DNA of 64,000 bases from Tuberibacillus calidus DSM 17572 (GTDB lineage: Bacteria; Bacillota; Bacilli; Bacillales; Sporolactobacillaceae), in the NCBI RefSeq assembly GCF_000430685.1, contig NZ_KE387193.1:144607-208606 (forward strand). Reading direction: 5' to 3'. This document shows, piece by piece, positions 52,690 through 62,397 of the stretch. The notes beneath the pieces were generated by a model. The model searched no databases and was not told the DNA's origin. It saw only the letters and a list, made by a program, of their open reading frames with translations. The position numbers were made by a program, and so were the translations under genes. Numbering within the stretch: position 1 is the first letter of the stretch; every line of letters starts with the position of its first letter.

Positions 52690-54585
52690 TTATTCCGCCC
52701 CCTTTTCGATTTCGATGATCTCTTCCTTATGATAATGGAAGCCAGGATCATCTTTTATCGAGTGAATTAACATGAGTAACAGCATGAGCCCTATACCAAA
52801 TGCAGCAATCACTAAGCAAAGCGGACGTGAAGCCGACGTCTGGTTAGCGAAAATAAACCCGTAAGCCGCAATCGTTAACGCAATCGACATGAGGAAAGGC
52901 AAAATCGTCGGGTTCGGCATATGAATGTCACCCAGCGGCTCAGCCGGCGTTACTTTTTTATTGCCTTCCATTTTTTCTTTCCAGAACGTATCGATGCCTT
53001 TAACTAAAGGTGTTTGGGCGAAGTTATATTCCGGAGGCGGTGAAGGAATGGACCATTCCAAGGTGCGACCAATCCCCCAAGCATCGCCAGCAGCCTTTTG
53101 ACCTTTAGCGGTTGTTATGACGATATTGATGACTAAGACGATGGCACCGATGGCCATGCCAATGGCCCCAATGGAACTAATAAGGTTCCAAGTATTAAAA
53201 CCTTCATCCGGAAAATACGTGAAATAACGACGCGGCATTCCGATCAATCCCAAGAAATGCTGTGGGAAGAATGTGAGATGGAAGCCGATAAAGAACGTCC
53301 AGAATGTAATCTTACCTAGCGTTTCATTCAAAATCTTACCAAACATTTTCGGCCACCAGTAGAAAAGGCCAGCGAGCAATCCAAAGACAACACCGCCAAT
53401 AATGACATAATGGAAATGAGCGATGACAAAATAGCTGTCGTGGTACTGGGAGTCCGCCGACGGGACAGCGAGCATGACCCCAGTCACCCCGCCCATAACG
53501 AAAGTCGGAACGAAACCGACAGCAAACAGGTTGGCCGTCGTGAAGTGGATTTGTCCGCCCCACATGGTAAACAGCCAGTTAAAAATTTTCATCCCTGTCG
53601 GAACGGCAATCGTCATGGTTGCTAGCGCAAACAAAGAGTTAGCCATTGGACCGAGTCCAACGGTAAACATATGGTGCACCCAAACCATAAACGATAAGAA
53701 TCCGATTAAAACGGTCGCAAAGACCATGGACGTATAACCAAACAGCCGTTTTTTAGAAAATGTTGCGACAACTTCCGAGATAATACCGAAAGCCGGTAAT
53801 ACAAGGATGTAAACTTCCGGGTGACCAAAAATCCAGAAAATATGTTCAAAAATAATGGCATTGCCGCCTTTTGCTGTATTAAAGAAATTAGCATGAAAGA
53901 TGTGATCGAAAAATTCCAGGAAAAAACCGACCGTCAATGGCGGAAAAGCGAATAAAATCAATGTTGATGTAATTAAAGATGTCCATGTAAAGAGCGGCAT
54001 GCGCATAAAGGTCATCCCTGGTGCGCGCATATTAATAATTGTCACCATGAAGTTGATGGCGCCCATCAATGTCCCCGCTCCGGACAACTGCAAGCCTAAC
54101 AGATAGAAATCCGATCCGGTACCTAAAAATTCTGTCGTAAGTGGAGCATAAGCTGTCCACCCGCCAGCAGGGGCACCACCTAAAAACCAACTCGTATTAA
54201 GAACGATCCCACCTAAGAAAAACAGCCAAAAACCGAGCGCATTGACAAATGGAAAAGCTACATCACGCGCTCCAATTTGCAGCGGAACGACCGCATTCAT
54301 CATGGCGAAAACAAGCGGCATGGCTGCTAAGAATATCATGGTTGTTCCATGCATCGTCACCACTTCGTTATAGGTCGAACCGACCAAAAAATCGTTTTGC
54401 GGGACGGCAAGCTGAATGCGAATCAAAAGGGCTTCAATCCCGCCAATCACGAAAAACAGCCCACCGCCGAACAAATATAGAATAGCAATTCGCTTATGAT
54501 CGACCGTTGACAGCCACGTCCACAACCAAGACAAAAAGCCTTTTCTCTGATTGTAGGCGGCCAAAGCATGCGCATTTGCAGTCAC
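52690..54585 (-). CDS. ctaD: Cytochrome caa3 oxidase subunit I
   Basis: The 631-residue subunit I with about 14 helices reduces O2 to water and pumps protons. Heme a ligand in TMHGTTMIFLAAMP near residue 75; Cu-B/tyrosine site in FGHPEVYILVLPAFGII near residue 255, with HHMFTVGLG; heme a3 and a ligands in HFHYVIIGGVVFG near residue 385. K-pathway residues fit an A-type oxidase. Core of ctaC-D-E-F. Confidence 0.97.
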   Translation of the reverse strand: MTANAHALAAYNQRKGFLSWLWTWLSTVDHKRIAILYLFGGGLFFVIGGIEALLIRIQLAVPQNDFLVGSTYNEVVTMHGTTMIFLAAMPLVFAMMNAVVPLQIGARDVAFPFVNALGFWLFFLGGIVLNTSWFLGGAPAGGWTAYAPLTTEFLGTGSDFYLLGLQLSGAGTLMGAINFMVTIINMRAPGMTFMRMPLFTWTSLITSTLILFAFPPLTVGFFLEFFDHIFHANFFNTAKGGNAIIFEHIFWIFGHPEVYILVLPAFGIISEVVATFSKKRLFGYTSMVFATVLIGFLSFMVWVHHMFTVGLGPMANSLFALATMTIAVPTGMKIFNWLFTMWGGQIHFTTANLFAVGFVPTFVMGGVTGVMLAVPSADSQYHDSYFVIAHFHYVIIGGVVFGLLAGLFYWWPKMFGKILNETLGKITFWTFFIGFHLTFFPQHFLGLIGMPRRYFTYFPDEGFNTWNLISSIGAIGMAIGAIVLVINIVITTAKGQKAAGDAWGIGRTLEWSIPSPPPEYNFAQTPLVKGIDTFWKEKMEGNKKVTPAEPLGDIHMPNPTILPFLMSIALTIAAYGFIFANQTSASRPLCLVIAAFGIGLMLLLMLIHSIKDDPGFHYHKEEIIEIEKGAE

Positions 54586-54616
54586 TTTGTTTAACCTCCT
54601 TTATCCCGCGAAGATA

Positions 54617-55648
54617 TTATTTGACTGACAAAGTGAAGAGGTAATCCGCGATCTTTTGGATTTGTTCATCTGTCAGATTTTTATTCATTCCTCTCGCCGG
54701 CATATTGGCACCCGGCTTTACGGCATCTGGATTTGTAATCCACTTAATGAGGTTTTCTTTGTTATGATCTAACGTTCCAGCAATCATTTTGCGATCCGCG
54801 AAATCCGTCAGATTCGGAGCTACCGGACCGCCTTCCTTGCCAACCGCGTGGCAACTCATGCAATTTTGTTTAAAGAGTTCTTGTCCTTCTTGGGCACTTG
54901 CTGTTGCCGGTGCTTCTGGGCCTTTTTTCATCCCGTCAACCCATTGGTCGAATTCGCTTTGGCTGACGACCTTCACATTGAAATACATTAATGCGTGCGA
55001 GGAACCGCAAAGTTCCGCACAGCGGCCGCGGTAAACGCCTTCATTTTCAGGTGTTAATTTTAACTTCGTCGTTTGCCCAGGGTTGGCATCGATTTTTCCT
55101 CCTAGAGCCGGTACCCAAAAGGAGTGAACGACATCAGCTGAAGTAATTTTAAAAATAACGGTTTTACCAACAGGAACGACAACATCTTGTGCGGTTTCAA
55201 TTTTTTGATCAGGGTATTTAAAATCCCACCAGAATTGATGTGCCGTCACATCCACTTGCAAGACATCTTTTTTCTGCGATTTTGGCACATCGGTATCAGA
55301 CTGTGCGAACGTTTGTTTAACAGTTGGAACCGCTATGATGCAGAGCAATAAAATCGGAATAACGGTCCACACGATTTCGAGAATTTTGTTTCCCTCGGTT
55401 TGTTTCGGTATGTAATCTTCCTGACCTTTGCGCTTGTGAAAACGAATCAGGACGTAAAAATAGATAGATGCTACGACTAATATAACAATGACCATAATCC
55501 CGAGGCTTAAATACATTAACCAAGCCTGTTCTCTTGCTTCTTTTCCCATCGGAATCAAAGCTGAAACGCCTTTGACTCCGCAGCCGCTAAGCAAAGCGAC
55601 GAGCCCAGAGATCGGTAGAAAACGTAGCAACAACCAGCTTCTTTTCAT
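54617..55648 (-). CDS. ctaC: Cytochrome caa3 oxidase subunit II with fused cytochrome c
   Basis: A 343-residue lipoprotein: signal peptide with lipobox LLSGCG, two membrane helices, CuA cupredoxin domain (about residues 130-235) with VHSFWVPALGGKIDANPG and the CuA ligands YRGRCAELCGSSHALMYF, then a C-terminal cytochrome c domain (about residues 255-343) with heme site NCMSCHAVG and distal methionine in GANMPARGM. It accepts electrons from cytochrome c. Its processing would need LspA. Confidence 0.97.
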   Translation of the reverse strand: MKRSWLLLRFLPISGLVALLSGCGVKGVSALIPMGKEAREQAWLMYLSLGIMVIVILVVASIYFYVLIRFHKRKGQEDYIPKQTEGNKILEIVWTVIPILLLCIIAVPTVKQTFAQSDTDVPKSQKKDVLQVDVTAHQFWWDFKYPDQKIETAQDVVVPVGKTVIFKITSADVVHSFWVPALGGKIDANPGQTTKLKLTPENEGVYRGRCAELCGSSHALMYFNVKVVSQSEFDQWVDGMKKGPEAPATASAQEGQELFKQNCMSCHAVGKEGGPVAPNLTDFADRKMIAGTLDHNKENLIKWITNPDAVKPGANMPARGMNKNLTDEQIQKIADYLFTLSVK

Positions 55649-55761
55649 GTCGGTACCCTCTCTTTCTTCTAAGTCTTGTTGTTTCTTTTTATTTTAAATG
55701 ACTTGTAGCCTGCAAAATGAAAATGAGTCCTATTTGACGGCCGCAAGCCATTTGAAACCCA

Positions 55762-56700
55762 TTATGATTTAAACAGCACGGAGACAATCATGGCAATAAA
55801 TAAAAGCGTCATATAATTCAGCGATATCACAAACATTCTCTTGGACCACTGGGTGTAATCGGATGCCCTTAATCCTGATAAGGCGACAAAAAGCCATGAT
55901 CCGCCAAGCAAAATGGAAGCTGCGATGTAAATAGGTCCTAAGCTATGAAGCATTAATGATGCCGGTAAGAGCAACGCAACATAGATGATCATTTGTCTTT
56001 TCGTAACCGTAAACCCAGCAACAACCGGCAACATCGGTATTCCCACTCTACGATATTCATCCACGCGCTTAACAGCTAAAGCCAAAAAATGCGGGGGCTG
56101 CCACAAAAAAAGGATTAGAAAGAGCAACCACGGGATCTGGCTAGATAAAGACGGATCAATGCCGGTCCAGCCGATCACAGGCGGAATGGCACCGGCTATA
56201 CCGCCAACCACTGTATTAATGGAATGGGTTCTTTTCAGCCACATGGTATAAATGACGACATATACGAATAAACCCAATAGTCCGAAAATACAAGCTATGA
56301 TTGAGGCATGAGCAAGAAGTATCGCCCCAAGGCTGGATAGTGTCATCCCCATCCAAAAGATTTGCCTTGCAGTAAATCTCCCTGTGGCCGATGGCCGATC
56401 CATCGTCCGCGTCATCAGCCGATCGATGTCTCGATCGATGTAATTATTAAAAGCACAGCCGCCAGCCATCACCAACCCGGCACCTGCAAGAATGGCTATA
56501 ACTTTCCATATATTGCCCAAAAGAGATTGACCGGTAAAGTCCAACGCTAACCAAAGCCCGGTAAACGTCGTGATGAGATTAGAAATAACAATCCCCGGCT
56601 TTATAACAGTGAGGAAGTCCTGCCAGGTCACCGATGCTTTGTTCGTCTTTGTCTTAAGAAGAACACCGGCCGAATCATACGTTGTAATCGGTTTCGACAT
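55762..56700 (-). CDS. ctaB: Protoheme IX farnesyltransferase
   Basis: The 312-residue UbiA-family membrane enzyme makes heme O. Prenyl-diphosphate site NNYIDRDIDRLMTRTMDRP near residue 88, second motif RVDEYRRVGIPMLP near residue 213, about nine helices. Heme O needs CtaA to become heme A. No ctaA lies in this window, whereas B. subtilis has it divergent from ctaB. Confidence 0.95.
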   Translation of the reverse strand: MSKPITTYDSAGVLLKTKTNKASVTWQDFLTVIKPGIVISNLITTFTGLWLALDFTGQSLLGNIWKVIAILAGAGLVMAGGCAFNNYIDRDIDRLMTRTMDRPSATGRFTARQIFWMGMTLSSLGAILLAHASIIACIFGLLGLFVYVVIYTMWLKRTHSINTVVGGIAGAIPPVIGWTGIDPSLSSQIPWLLFLILFLWQPPHFLALAVKRVDEYRRVGIPMLPVVAGFTVTKRQMIIYVALLLPASLMLHSLGPIYIAASILLGGSWLFVALSGLRASDYTQWSKRMFVISLNYMTLLFIAMIVSVLFKS

Positions 56701-57089
56701 TTTTGTGCTTCCTTTCTAAAACCAAACACATTACAGCCATCTTTTATGAATGCCGGCTACAGTTTGATTTGTTGATAATCTTTAAGCTGCTCCTTACTTC
56801 CGTTAAAAACATCACAGTTTCAAAGGTTGTCGAAAAATGTTCATAAATAGATTCTTGCTTTATGCTCCGCCTTGTTCCTTTAGTTCCAATTATATACGAA
56901 TCCAATGGCTTTGTATACGCTACACAAAATTGACACAAAATCGACAAATTCATGAACAAAAAAAGGAAGAGGCTGACTCCTTAGGGATCGGACGCCTGCC
57001 GCTTCCGTTTATCAAGCCGTTCTTTTTCAAACCGCTTTTATTTGGAGGTAAGCAGGGCCAGACCTTGTACAATGAGTCAGCCACTTATC
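56701..57089. other. Intergenic region between ctaB and pyc
   Basis: The 389 bases hold the 112-bp inverted-repeat element (56971-57082) at the end of pyc and the promoter region of ctaB. No ctaA or other gene was found; short open frames here lack ribosome-binding sites. A TTGTCGATTTTGTGTCAATTT stretch upstream of ctaB on the minus strand is AT-rich, but no firm promoter was placed. Confidence 0.5.
56971..57082. repeat. 112-bp inverted-repeat element, GGCTGACTC family, copy B
   Basis: Perfect 9-bp ends GGCTGACTC (56971-56979) and GAGTCAGCC (57074-57082), eight bases beyond the pyc stop. On the minus strand the 3' arm is followed by TCTTCCTTTTTTTG, so it could terminate pyc with a very large loop or insertion. 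Inner sequence is unlike copy A, but length (112 against 116) and ends agree. Confidence 0.6.
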
Positions 57090-60000
57090 TCATTTTGCAT
57101 TTCCAGACGGCTCGATGACAATCAACAGATCGCCGGTTTGAATCGCCGTTCCGGGTTTCACGCAAATCTCTTCAATCACGCCATCGAAGGGGGCTTGTAT
57201 GGTTGTTTCGATTTTCATGGCTTCTGTCACCATGAGGTGGTCACCCTTCTTGACTTTTTCGCCTTCTTGAACGAGCACTTTCATCACAGCCCCCGGCATG
57301 GTGGCCGCTAATTCATTCGGATTGTTTTTATCGGCCTTGCGAGCTGTCACAACTGAAACGTCCGCACTCCGGTCCTTGATGATGACTTCACGGGGCTGTC
57401 CATTTAACTCAAAATAGACGATCCGCGTGCCATCCTTTTGTACTTGACCGATAGAGACGAGTTTGACGATCAGCGTTTTCCCTTTTTCGATTTCAACCGC
57501 GACTTCTTCACCTAACCGCAATCCATGGAAAAAGGTTGGCGTATCAAGCACACTCATTTTCCCATATGCATCCAGGCGTTCCGAATAGGTCAAAAAGACA
57601 TTGGGGTACATGACATAGGATAAAAGATCCTGTTTGCTCGGCTTGCGACCTATTTTTTGGGAAAGGGTTTCAGCAACTTCGGAGAAATCAATCGGCTTCA
57701 TCTGCTCTCCGGCTCTGCCTTCAATAGGCGGTTTACCTTTCAGCACAATTTGTTGTAATTCTTTCGGGAAGCCTTGATGGGGTTGACCAATTTTCCCTTC
57801 AAAAAAGCTGATCACCGAATCGGGAAAATCCAATGAATCGCCGCGCTCGTAAATATCGTCTTCATTTAAATTGTTTTGCACCATAAACAATGCCATGTCG
57901 CCAACCACTTTCGAGGAAGGCGTCACTTTCACGATATCGCCAAACATCATGTTCACGCGCGCGTACATGTCTTTGATTTCTTCCCAACGGTCACCCAAAC
58001 CAACGGCTTCCGCTTGTTGTTTTAAGTTAGAATATTGACCACCCGGCATTTCATGTTTATAGACTTCGGCGTGCGGCGCCTTCATACCGCTTTCAAACGG
58101 TTCATACATCGGCCGGACACCTTCCCAATAGCGGCTAATCGCATCAAAATGATCAATATTACCTTTTGGAAGACGCGGGGTACCCTCTAGTGCGTAATAT
58201 AAAGAATTAAGGCTCGGCTGACTGGTTAATCCGGCCATCGCTCCCATCGCCGTATCGACAATATCCACTCCCGCTTCAATTGCCTTCCTATACATCGCGA
58301 TGCCATTGCCGCTTGTATCATGGGTATGCAAGTGGATGGGCAAATCTACGGTTTCTTTCAGTTCACTGATCAAAACATACGCCGCTTCCGGTTTGAGAAG
58401 CCCTGCCATATCTTTTATGGCAAGGATATGGGCGCCGCTAGCTTCAAGCTCCCGCGCCATGTCTTTATAATAAGAAAGATTATATTTCGTTCGCGTCTCG
58501 CTTAGAATGTCACCAGTGTAACAAATGGCGGCCTCAGCAATTTTCCCCGCATCTCTAACCGCTTCAATCGACAGCGTCATGCCTTTCACCCAGTTCAGAC
58601 TGTCAAAAATGCGGAAGACATCGATGCCAGCCGCAGCCGCTTCTTTAATAAAAGCGACAATAACATTATCCGGATAATTTTTATAACCGACGGCATTTGC
58701 CCCGCGGAATAACATTTGAAATAACACATTTGGAATGAGGCGGCGTAATTCCATCAGACGCTCCCACGGGTCCTCCATCAAGAAGCGCATCGACGTATCG
58801 AACGTTGCCCCGCCCCACATTTCAATGGAAAATAACTCCGGCAAAAGCCGCGCGACGGGCCCAGCGATTTTTTTCAGATCATAGGTACGCATCCGTGTTG
58901 CCAGCAAGCTTTGATGGGCATCGCGGAACGTCGTATCCGTAATTAAAACCTCTTTTTGTTCCTTTATCCAGCGGACGACCCCTTCCGGCCCTTGTTCGTC
59001 AAGAATCTGCTTCGTTCCAGGTTTCGGCTTCTCAGATAACTTGACATCGGGAACAGCAGGCGGATCAAAAGCCGGTTTCTTCTTTTTCGGAATTCCCGGA
59101 AACCCATTAACTGTCGTATCCGCGATGTAGGTCAACATCTTCGTGCCGCGGTTTTGACTTTCCGGAAAAACAAACAGTTCCGGTGTTGTATCAATGAAAG
59201 TCGTATCAACATTACCGGCAAGAAAATCGGGATGTGTCACGACATTTTCCAAAAAGGCAATGTTGGTTTTGATGCCGCGAATCCGAAATTCCTTTAAATT
59301 TCGAACCATTTTTGCTGCCGCATCCTCGAAGGTTAAAGCATGCGTTGACACCTTGACGAGCAACGAATCGTAGTAAGGCGTTATGACCGCGCCCTGAAAG
59401 CCATTTCCGGCATCAAGCCGCACACCAAAACCTCCGCCGGAGCGGTATGCCATAATTTTTCCTGTATCCGGCATGAAGTGGTTTGCCGGATCTTCCGTCG
59501 TCACACGGGCTTGAATCGCATAGCCAATGGGATGAATGTCCTTTTGTAACGGTATATTGATCGGCGGCTCATGGAGTGTAGCGCCTTCTGCAATGCGTAT
59601 TTGCGTTTGCACGATGTCAATGCCTGTGACCATCTCTGTGATGGTATGTTCTACCTGAATGCGCGGGTTGACTTCAATGAAATAATATTGCCCGTCGGGT
59701 GTCACAAGAAATTCGACCGTTCCAGCATTGACATAGTTCACGCTCTCCATGAGCTGAACGGCTGATTGACAAATTTCATTTCTCAAGCGTTCCGAAAGAT
59801 TGCGGCTCGGTGCCACTTCGACGACTTTTTGATGCCGTCTTTGCACGGAACAGTCTCGTTCATAAAGATGGATGACTTCACCTGAACGGTCGGCCAGAAT
59901 TTGCACTTCAATATGTCTCGGATGGTCTAAAAATTTTTCCATGTAGACATCATCACTGCCAAAAGCGGCCTTAGCCTCGGACTTTGCGCGTTCGAAAGCA

Positions 60001-60548
60001 TCCGCAAGTCCTGCTTCGCTGCGGACGATCCGCATCCCGCGTCCCCCGCCACCGGCAACCGCTTTAATCATGACGGGATAGCCGAATGCTTTGGCGAGTT
60101 CCTTCGCTTCTTTTAGGCTGGAGACAGGGCCGTCACTGCCCGGAACGACTGGTAGGCCGGCGCGAATGGCTGCTTCACGGGCTTTGGCTTTATCGCCAAA
60201 AATCTCAAGATGGTTGACATTCGGCCCGATAAATGTAATCCCTTCTTCTTGGCAACGCCGGGCAAATTCGGCATTCTCAGAAAGGAAGCCGTACCCCGGA
60301 TGAATGGCATCGACGTCATTGGTCCGGGCGATTTCCAAAATGCCTTCGATATCTAAATAGGCTTCAATCGGTTTTTTACCAGCTCCTACAAGATAGGCTT
60401 CATCGGCTTTATACCGATGATAGGAGCCTGAATCTTCTTGGGAATAAATGGCCACCGTACGAATGCCCAATTCGGTACATGCCCGAAATATGCGAATGGC
60501 GATTTCCCCACGATTAGCTACCAATACTTTGCGGATTTTATTCCCCAT
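57090..60548 (-). CDS. pyc: Pyruvate carboxylase
   Basis: The 1152-residue single-chain enzyme makes oxaloacetate from pyruvate. Biotin carboxylase domain (about residues 1-455: VLVANRGEIAIRIFRACTE, AVAGGGGRGMRIVRSE, FIEVNPRIQVEHTITEM), carboxyltransferase (about 530-840: LITDTTFRDAHQSLLATRMR with metal-binding residues, HLHTHDTSGNG), allosteric/tetramerisation region, and a biotinyl domain near residue 1075-1150 with VTEAMKIETTIQAP. The residue after the biotinyl lysine is Ile instead of the usual Met. It overlaps ftsW by one base (TAATG). Confidence 0.96.
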   Translation of the reverse strand: MGNKIRKVLVANRGEIAIRIFRACTELGIRTVAIYSQEDSGSYHRYKADEAYLVGAGKKPIEAYLDIEGILEIARTNDVDAIHPGYGFLSENAEFARRCQEEGITFIGPNVNHLEIFGDKAKAREAAIRAGLPVVPGSDGPVSSLKEAKELAKAFGYPVMIKAVAGGGGRGMRIVRSEAGLADAFERAKSEAKAAFGSDDVYMEKFLDHPRHIEVQILADRSGEVIHLYERDCSVQRRHQKVVEVAPSRNLSERLRNEICQSAVQLMESVNYVNAGTVEFLVTPDGQYYFIEVNPRIQVEHTITEMVTGIDIVQTQIRIAEGATLHEPPINIPLQKDIHPIGYAIQARVTTEDPANHFMPDTGKIMAYRSGGGFGVRLDAGNGFQGAVITPYYDSLLVKVSTHALTFEDAAAKMVRNLKEFRIRGIKTNIAFLENVVTHPDFLAGNVDTTFIDTTPELFVFPESQNRGTKMLTYIADTTVNGFPGIPKKKKPAFDPPAVPDVKLSEKPKPGTKQILDEQGPEGVVRWIKEQKEVLITDTTFRDAHQSLLATRMRTYDLKKIAGPVARLLPELFSIEMWGGATFDTSMRFLMEDPWERLMELRRLIPNVLFQMLFRGANAVGYKNYPDNVIVAFIKEAAAAGIDVFRIFDSLNWVKGMTLSIEAVRDAGKIAEAAICYTGDILSETRTKYNLSYYKDMARELEASGAHILAIKDMAGLLKPEAAYVLISELKETVDLPIHLHTHDTSGNGIAMYRKAIEAGVDIVDTAMGAMAGLTSQPSLNSLYYALEGTPRLPKGNIDHFDAISRYWEGVRPMYEPFESGMKAPHAEVYKHEMPGGQYSNLKQQAEAVGLGDRWEEIKDMYARVNMMFGDIVKVTPSSKVVGDMALFMVQNNLNEDDIYERGDSLDFPDSVISFFEGKIGQPHQGFPKELQQIVLKGKPPIEGRAGEQMKPIDFSEVAETLSQKIGRKPSKQDLLSYVMYPNVFLTYSERLDAYGKMSVLDTPTFFHGLRLGEEVAVEIEKGKTLIVKLVSIGQVQKDGTRIVYFELNGQPREVIIKDRSADVSVVTARKADKNNPNELAATMPGAVMKVLVQEGEKVKKGDHLMVTEAMKIETTIQAPFDGVIEEICVKPGTAIQTGDLLIVIEPSGNAK

Positions 60549-61678
60549 TAAGCTGCCTCCTCTTTAGCTGACTTTTGTTTCAAATTGACAAAGGCTGAAA
60601 TATTAATCAATACGCCAACGGAAAACATCATCATGATGAGTGAGGAACCTCCATAACTGATAAACGGCAATGTCACCCCAGTAATGGGCAGAAGTCCTGT
60701 CACCGCCCCAAGGTTGACAAAAGTTTGGACGGCGATAAAAGCCGATATGCCGATGGCAAGCAAACTGCCAAAAACATCTTCACATTTAATGCCGATGACG
60801 ATTCCCCGAATCACGAGATAGGCAAGACATAAAAGAACAAACAATACCCCAAAAATGCCGAGCTCCTCGGCGATAATTGCGATGATAAAATCGGTATGCG
60901 GCTCCGGCAGATACCCCGCTTTTTCTATGCTATTTCCGAGACCTTTTCCCGTTAAGCCACCGTTTGTGATGGCTATATACGAATTGATGAGTTGATAAGC
61001 ATCCACTCCCGGTGCAAATGGGTGATAGGCTTCTGAAATTCGGCTAGCTTGTTCTTGGCTCAATGAGGACGTAAAAATGATCGCGATCGCCACGCCAGCA
61101 AGACAAAGCAGCATGACAATATGCTTCAACCGAATCCCCGAACAAATAATCACCGCTCCGGATATTCCAGCGACAATCATAGCAGAACCAAGATCGGGTT
61201 GAATGGTAATTAAAAGAAAAATAAAAGATACCACGAGTAACGGTGGCAGTACGCTGGATTTGAAGTCGGAAATATACGCTTGCTTATTGGAAAACACCGA
61301 TGCTAAATAAATAATGATCGATAGTTTCGCCACTTCTGCCGGTTGGATGTTAAAGCCGCCAATGCTAAACCATGATTGGGCGTTTTTGTGTGTCGCCCCA
61401 ACAATGAGCACCAAAATTAATAGGAGGATTGTCCCAAATAAAATCGGTTTGACAAGGGGCTTATACATTTTATAGGGTATCGCCATTCCGAAAAGCCCTG
61501 CCAGTATGGCCAGTCCCGCCCAGATTAGCTGCCTAATAAAGTAATAATTGCTGGGTAAATCAAAGCGAATGACAGACCAGATGCTACTCGCACTATAGAC
61601 CATGACAATGCCAAATGCGGTTAACAACAAAACGGTCACTGCGAGTGAAAAATCATAATGCTTCCATAATCTTTTCAA
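60548..61678 (-). CDS. ftsW: FtsW, division SEDS peptidoglycan polymerase
   Basis: A 376-residue SEDS protein with about ten helices: VYSASSIWSVIRFDLPSNYYFIRQ, FNIQPAEVAKLSIIIYLASVF, TIQPDLGSAMIVAG, PEPHTDFIIAIIAEELGIFG and TGVTLPFISYGGSSL. It is the second SEDS gene of the window. Position between ylaN and pyc matches B. subtilis ftsW; it should work with PBP2B. Coupled to pyc by a stop/start overlap. Confidence 0.93.
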   Translation of the reverse strand: MKRLWKHYDFSLAVTVLLLTAFGIVMVYSASSIWSVIRFDLPSNYYFIRQLIWAGLAILAGLFGMAIPYKMYKPLVKPILFGTILLLILVLIVGATHKNAQSWFSIGGFNIQPAEVAKLSIIIYLASVFSNKQAYISDFKSSVLPPLLVVSFIFLLITIQPDLGSAMIVAGISGAVIICSGIRLKHIVMLLCLAGVAIAIIFTSSLSQEQASRISEAYHPFAPGVDAYQLINSYIAITNGGLTGKGLGNSIEKAGYLPEPHTDFIIAIIAEELGIFGVLFVLLCLAYLVIRGIVIGIKCEDVFGSLLAIGISAFIAVQTFVNLGAVTGLLPITGVTLPFISYGGSSLIMMMFSVGVLINISAFVNLKQKSAKEEAA

Positions 61679-61775
61679 TCATATTACTCCTAACTTGATA
61701 CTTCTTTATATTAATTTCGTTTACTTTTTTAGAATTCCTGCCGTAAAACCTTAAATATTCTTGAAAATTTTCCCA

Positions 61776-61818
61776 TTAAAAAACTCAAACCACCAAGACG
61801 ACCGGGCAGTTTGAGTTT
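61776..61818 (-). terminator. ylaN terminator
   Basis: The perfect 10-bp stem AAACTCAAAC (61818-61809 with 61790-61781) is followed by TTTTTAATGGG on the minus strand. ftsW is downstream, so it must have its own promoter. Confidence 0.9.
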
Positions 61819-61821
61819 CTG

Positions 61822-62106
61822 TTACTTGTCTTGAACGACCGCATCATGCAGCGCCGTCAATTGTCTTTCGAGCGATTCCAACAAGGCTTTTCCGTCCTTC
61901 TCTTCAACTAAGCCAAGGCGGACGGCAAAGTCTATTTCCCGCGAAAGACCGAACATTTGTGTATCAAGAACCTCTTCATATAAAGGACATTGCGGCATCG
62001 TAAGGTTTTCCATCTGAACTTCAATCAATTTCAGGATCTTTTGGGCATCGGCCTTTAAAATTTCGTAAGCCTTCTCCCGGTGTCTTGCCTCAAGTTCGGT
62101 CGACAA
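61822..62106 (-). CDS. ylaN: YlaN (DUF1507), iron-homeostasis protein
   Basis: A 94-residue protein with the strongly conserved YlaN core [20 protein letters not shown] and [20 protein letters not shown]. YlaN was reported to bind iron and interact with Fur in Firmicutes and to affect Fe-S metabolism. A TTG start at 62106 has GGAGGGG seven bases upstream; the reading to 62133 includes this ribosome-binding site. Followed by ftsW as in B. subtilis. Confidence 0.93.
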   Translation of the reverse strand: MSTELEARHREKAYEILKADAQKILKLIEVQMENLTMPQCPLYEEVLDTQMFGLSREIDFAVRLGLVEEKDGKALLESLERQLTALHDAVVQDK

Positions 62107-62397
62107 TCCGATCCCCTCCGTTCCAGTCACCATCCTATGTTCATCTTAGCTTTTATGGGCGGAAATTGCAAGATATTCTTATATGATCTTGCTTCTAAAC
62201 CTTAACCCTACATCTGAATTTAATATGGAATTTTGTCCATTTATCCGAACGTAAACATCCCACTTCATATACCCAGGGACGCTCTCGGTTGCCGTACATC
62301 CACAAAATAAAACCAACGGTGTGACAAGAGGCCTTTAGAGCTTTATACTTAAAGATTGGTAACGTATTAATATAAGCCATGACAGAAAGGTGATTCG

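Noticed and set aside
56744..56959. Remnant of ctaA divergent from ctaB
   Set aside because: Translations of both strands in this gap show no heme A synthase motifs or membrane segments.
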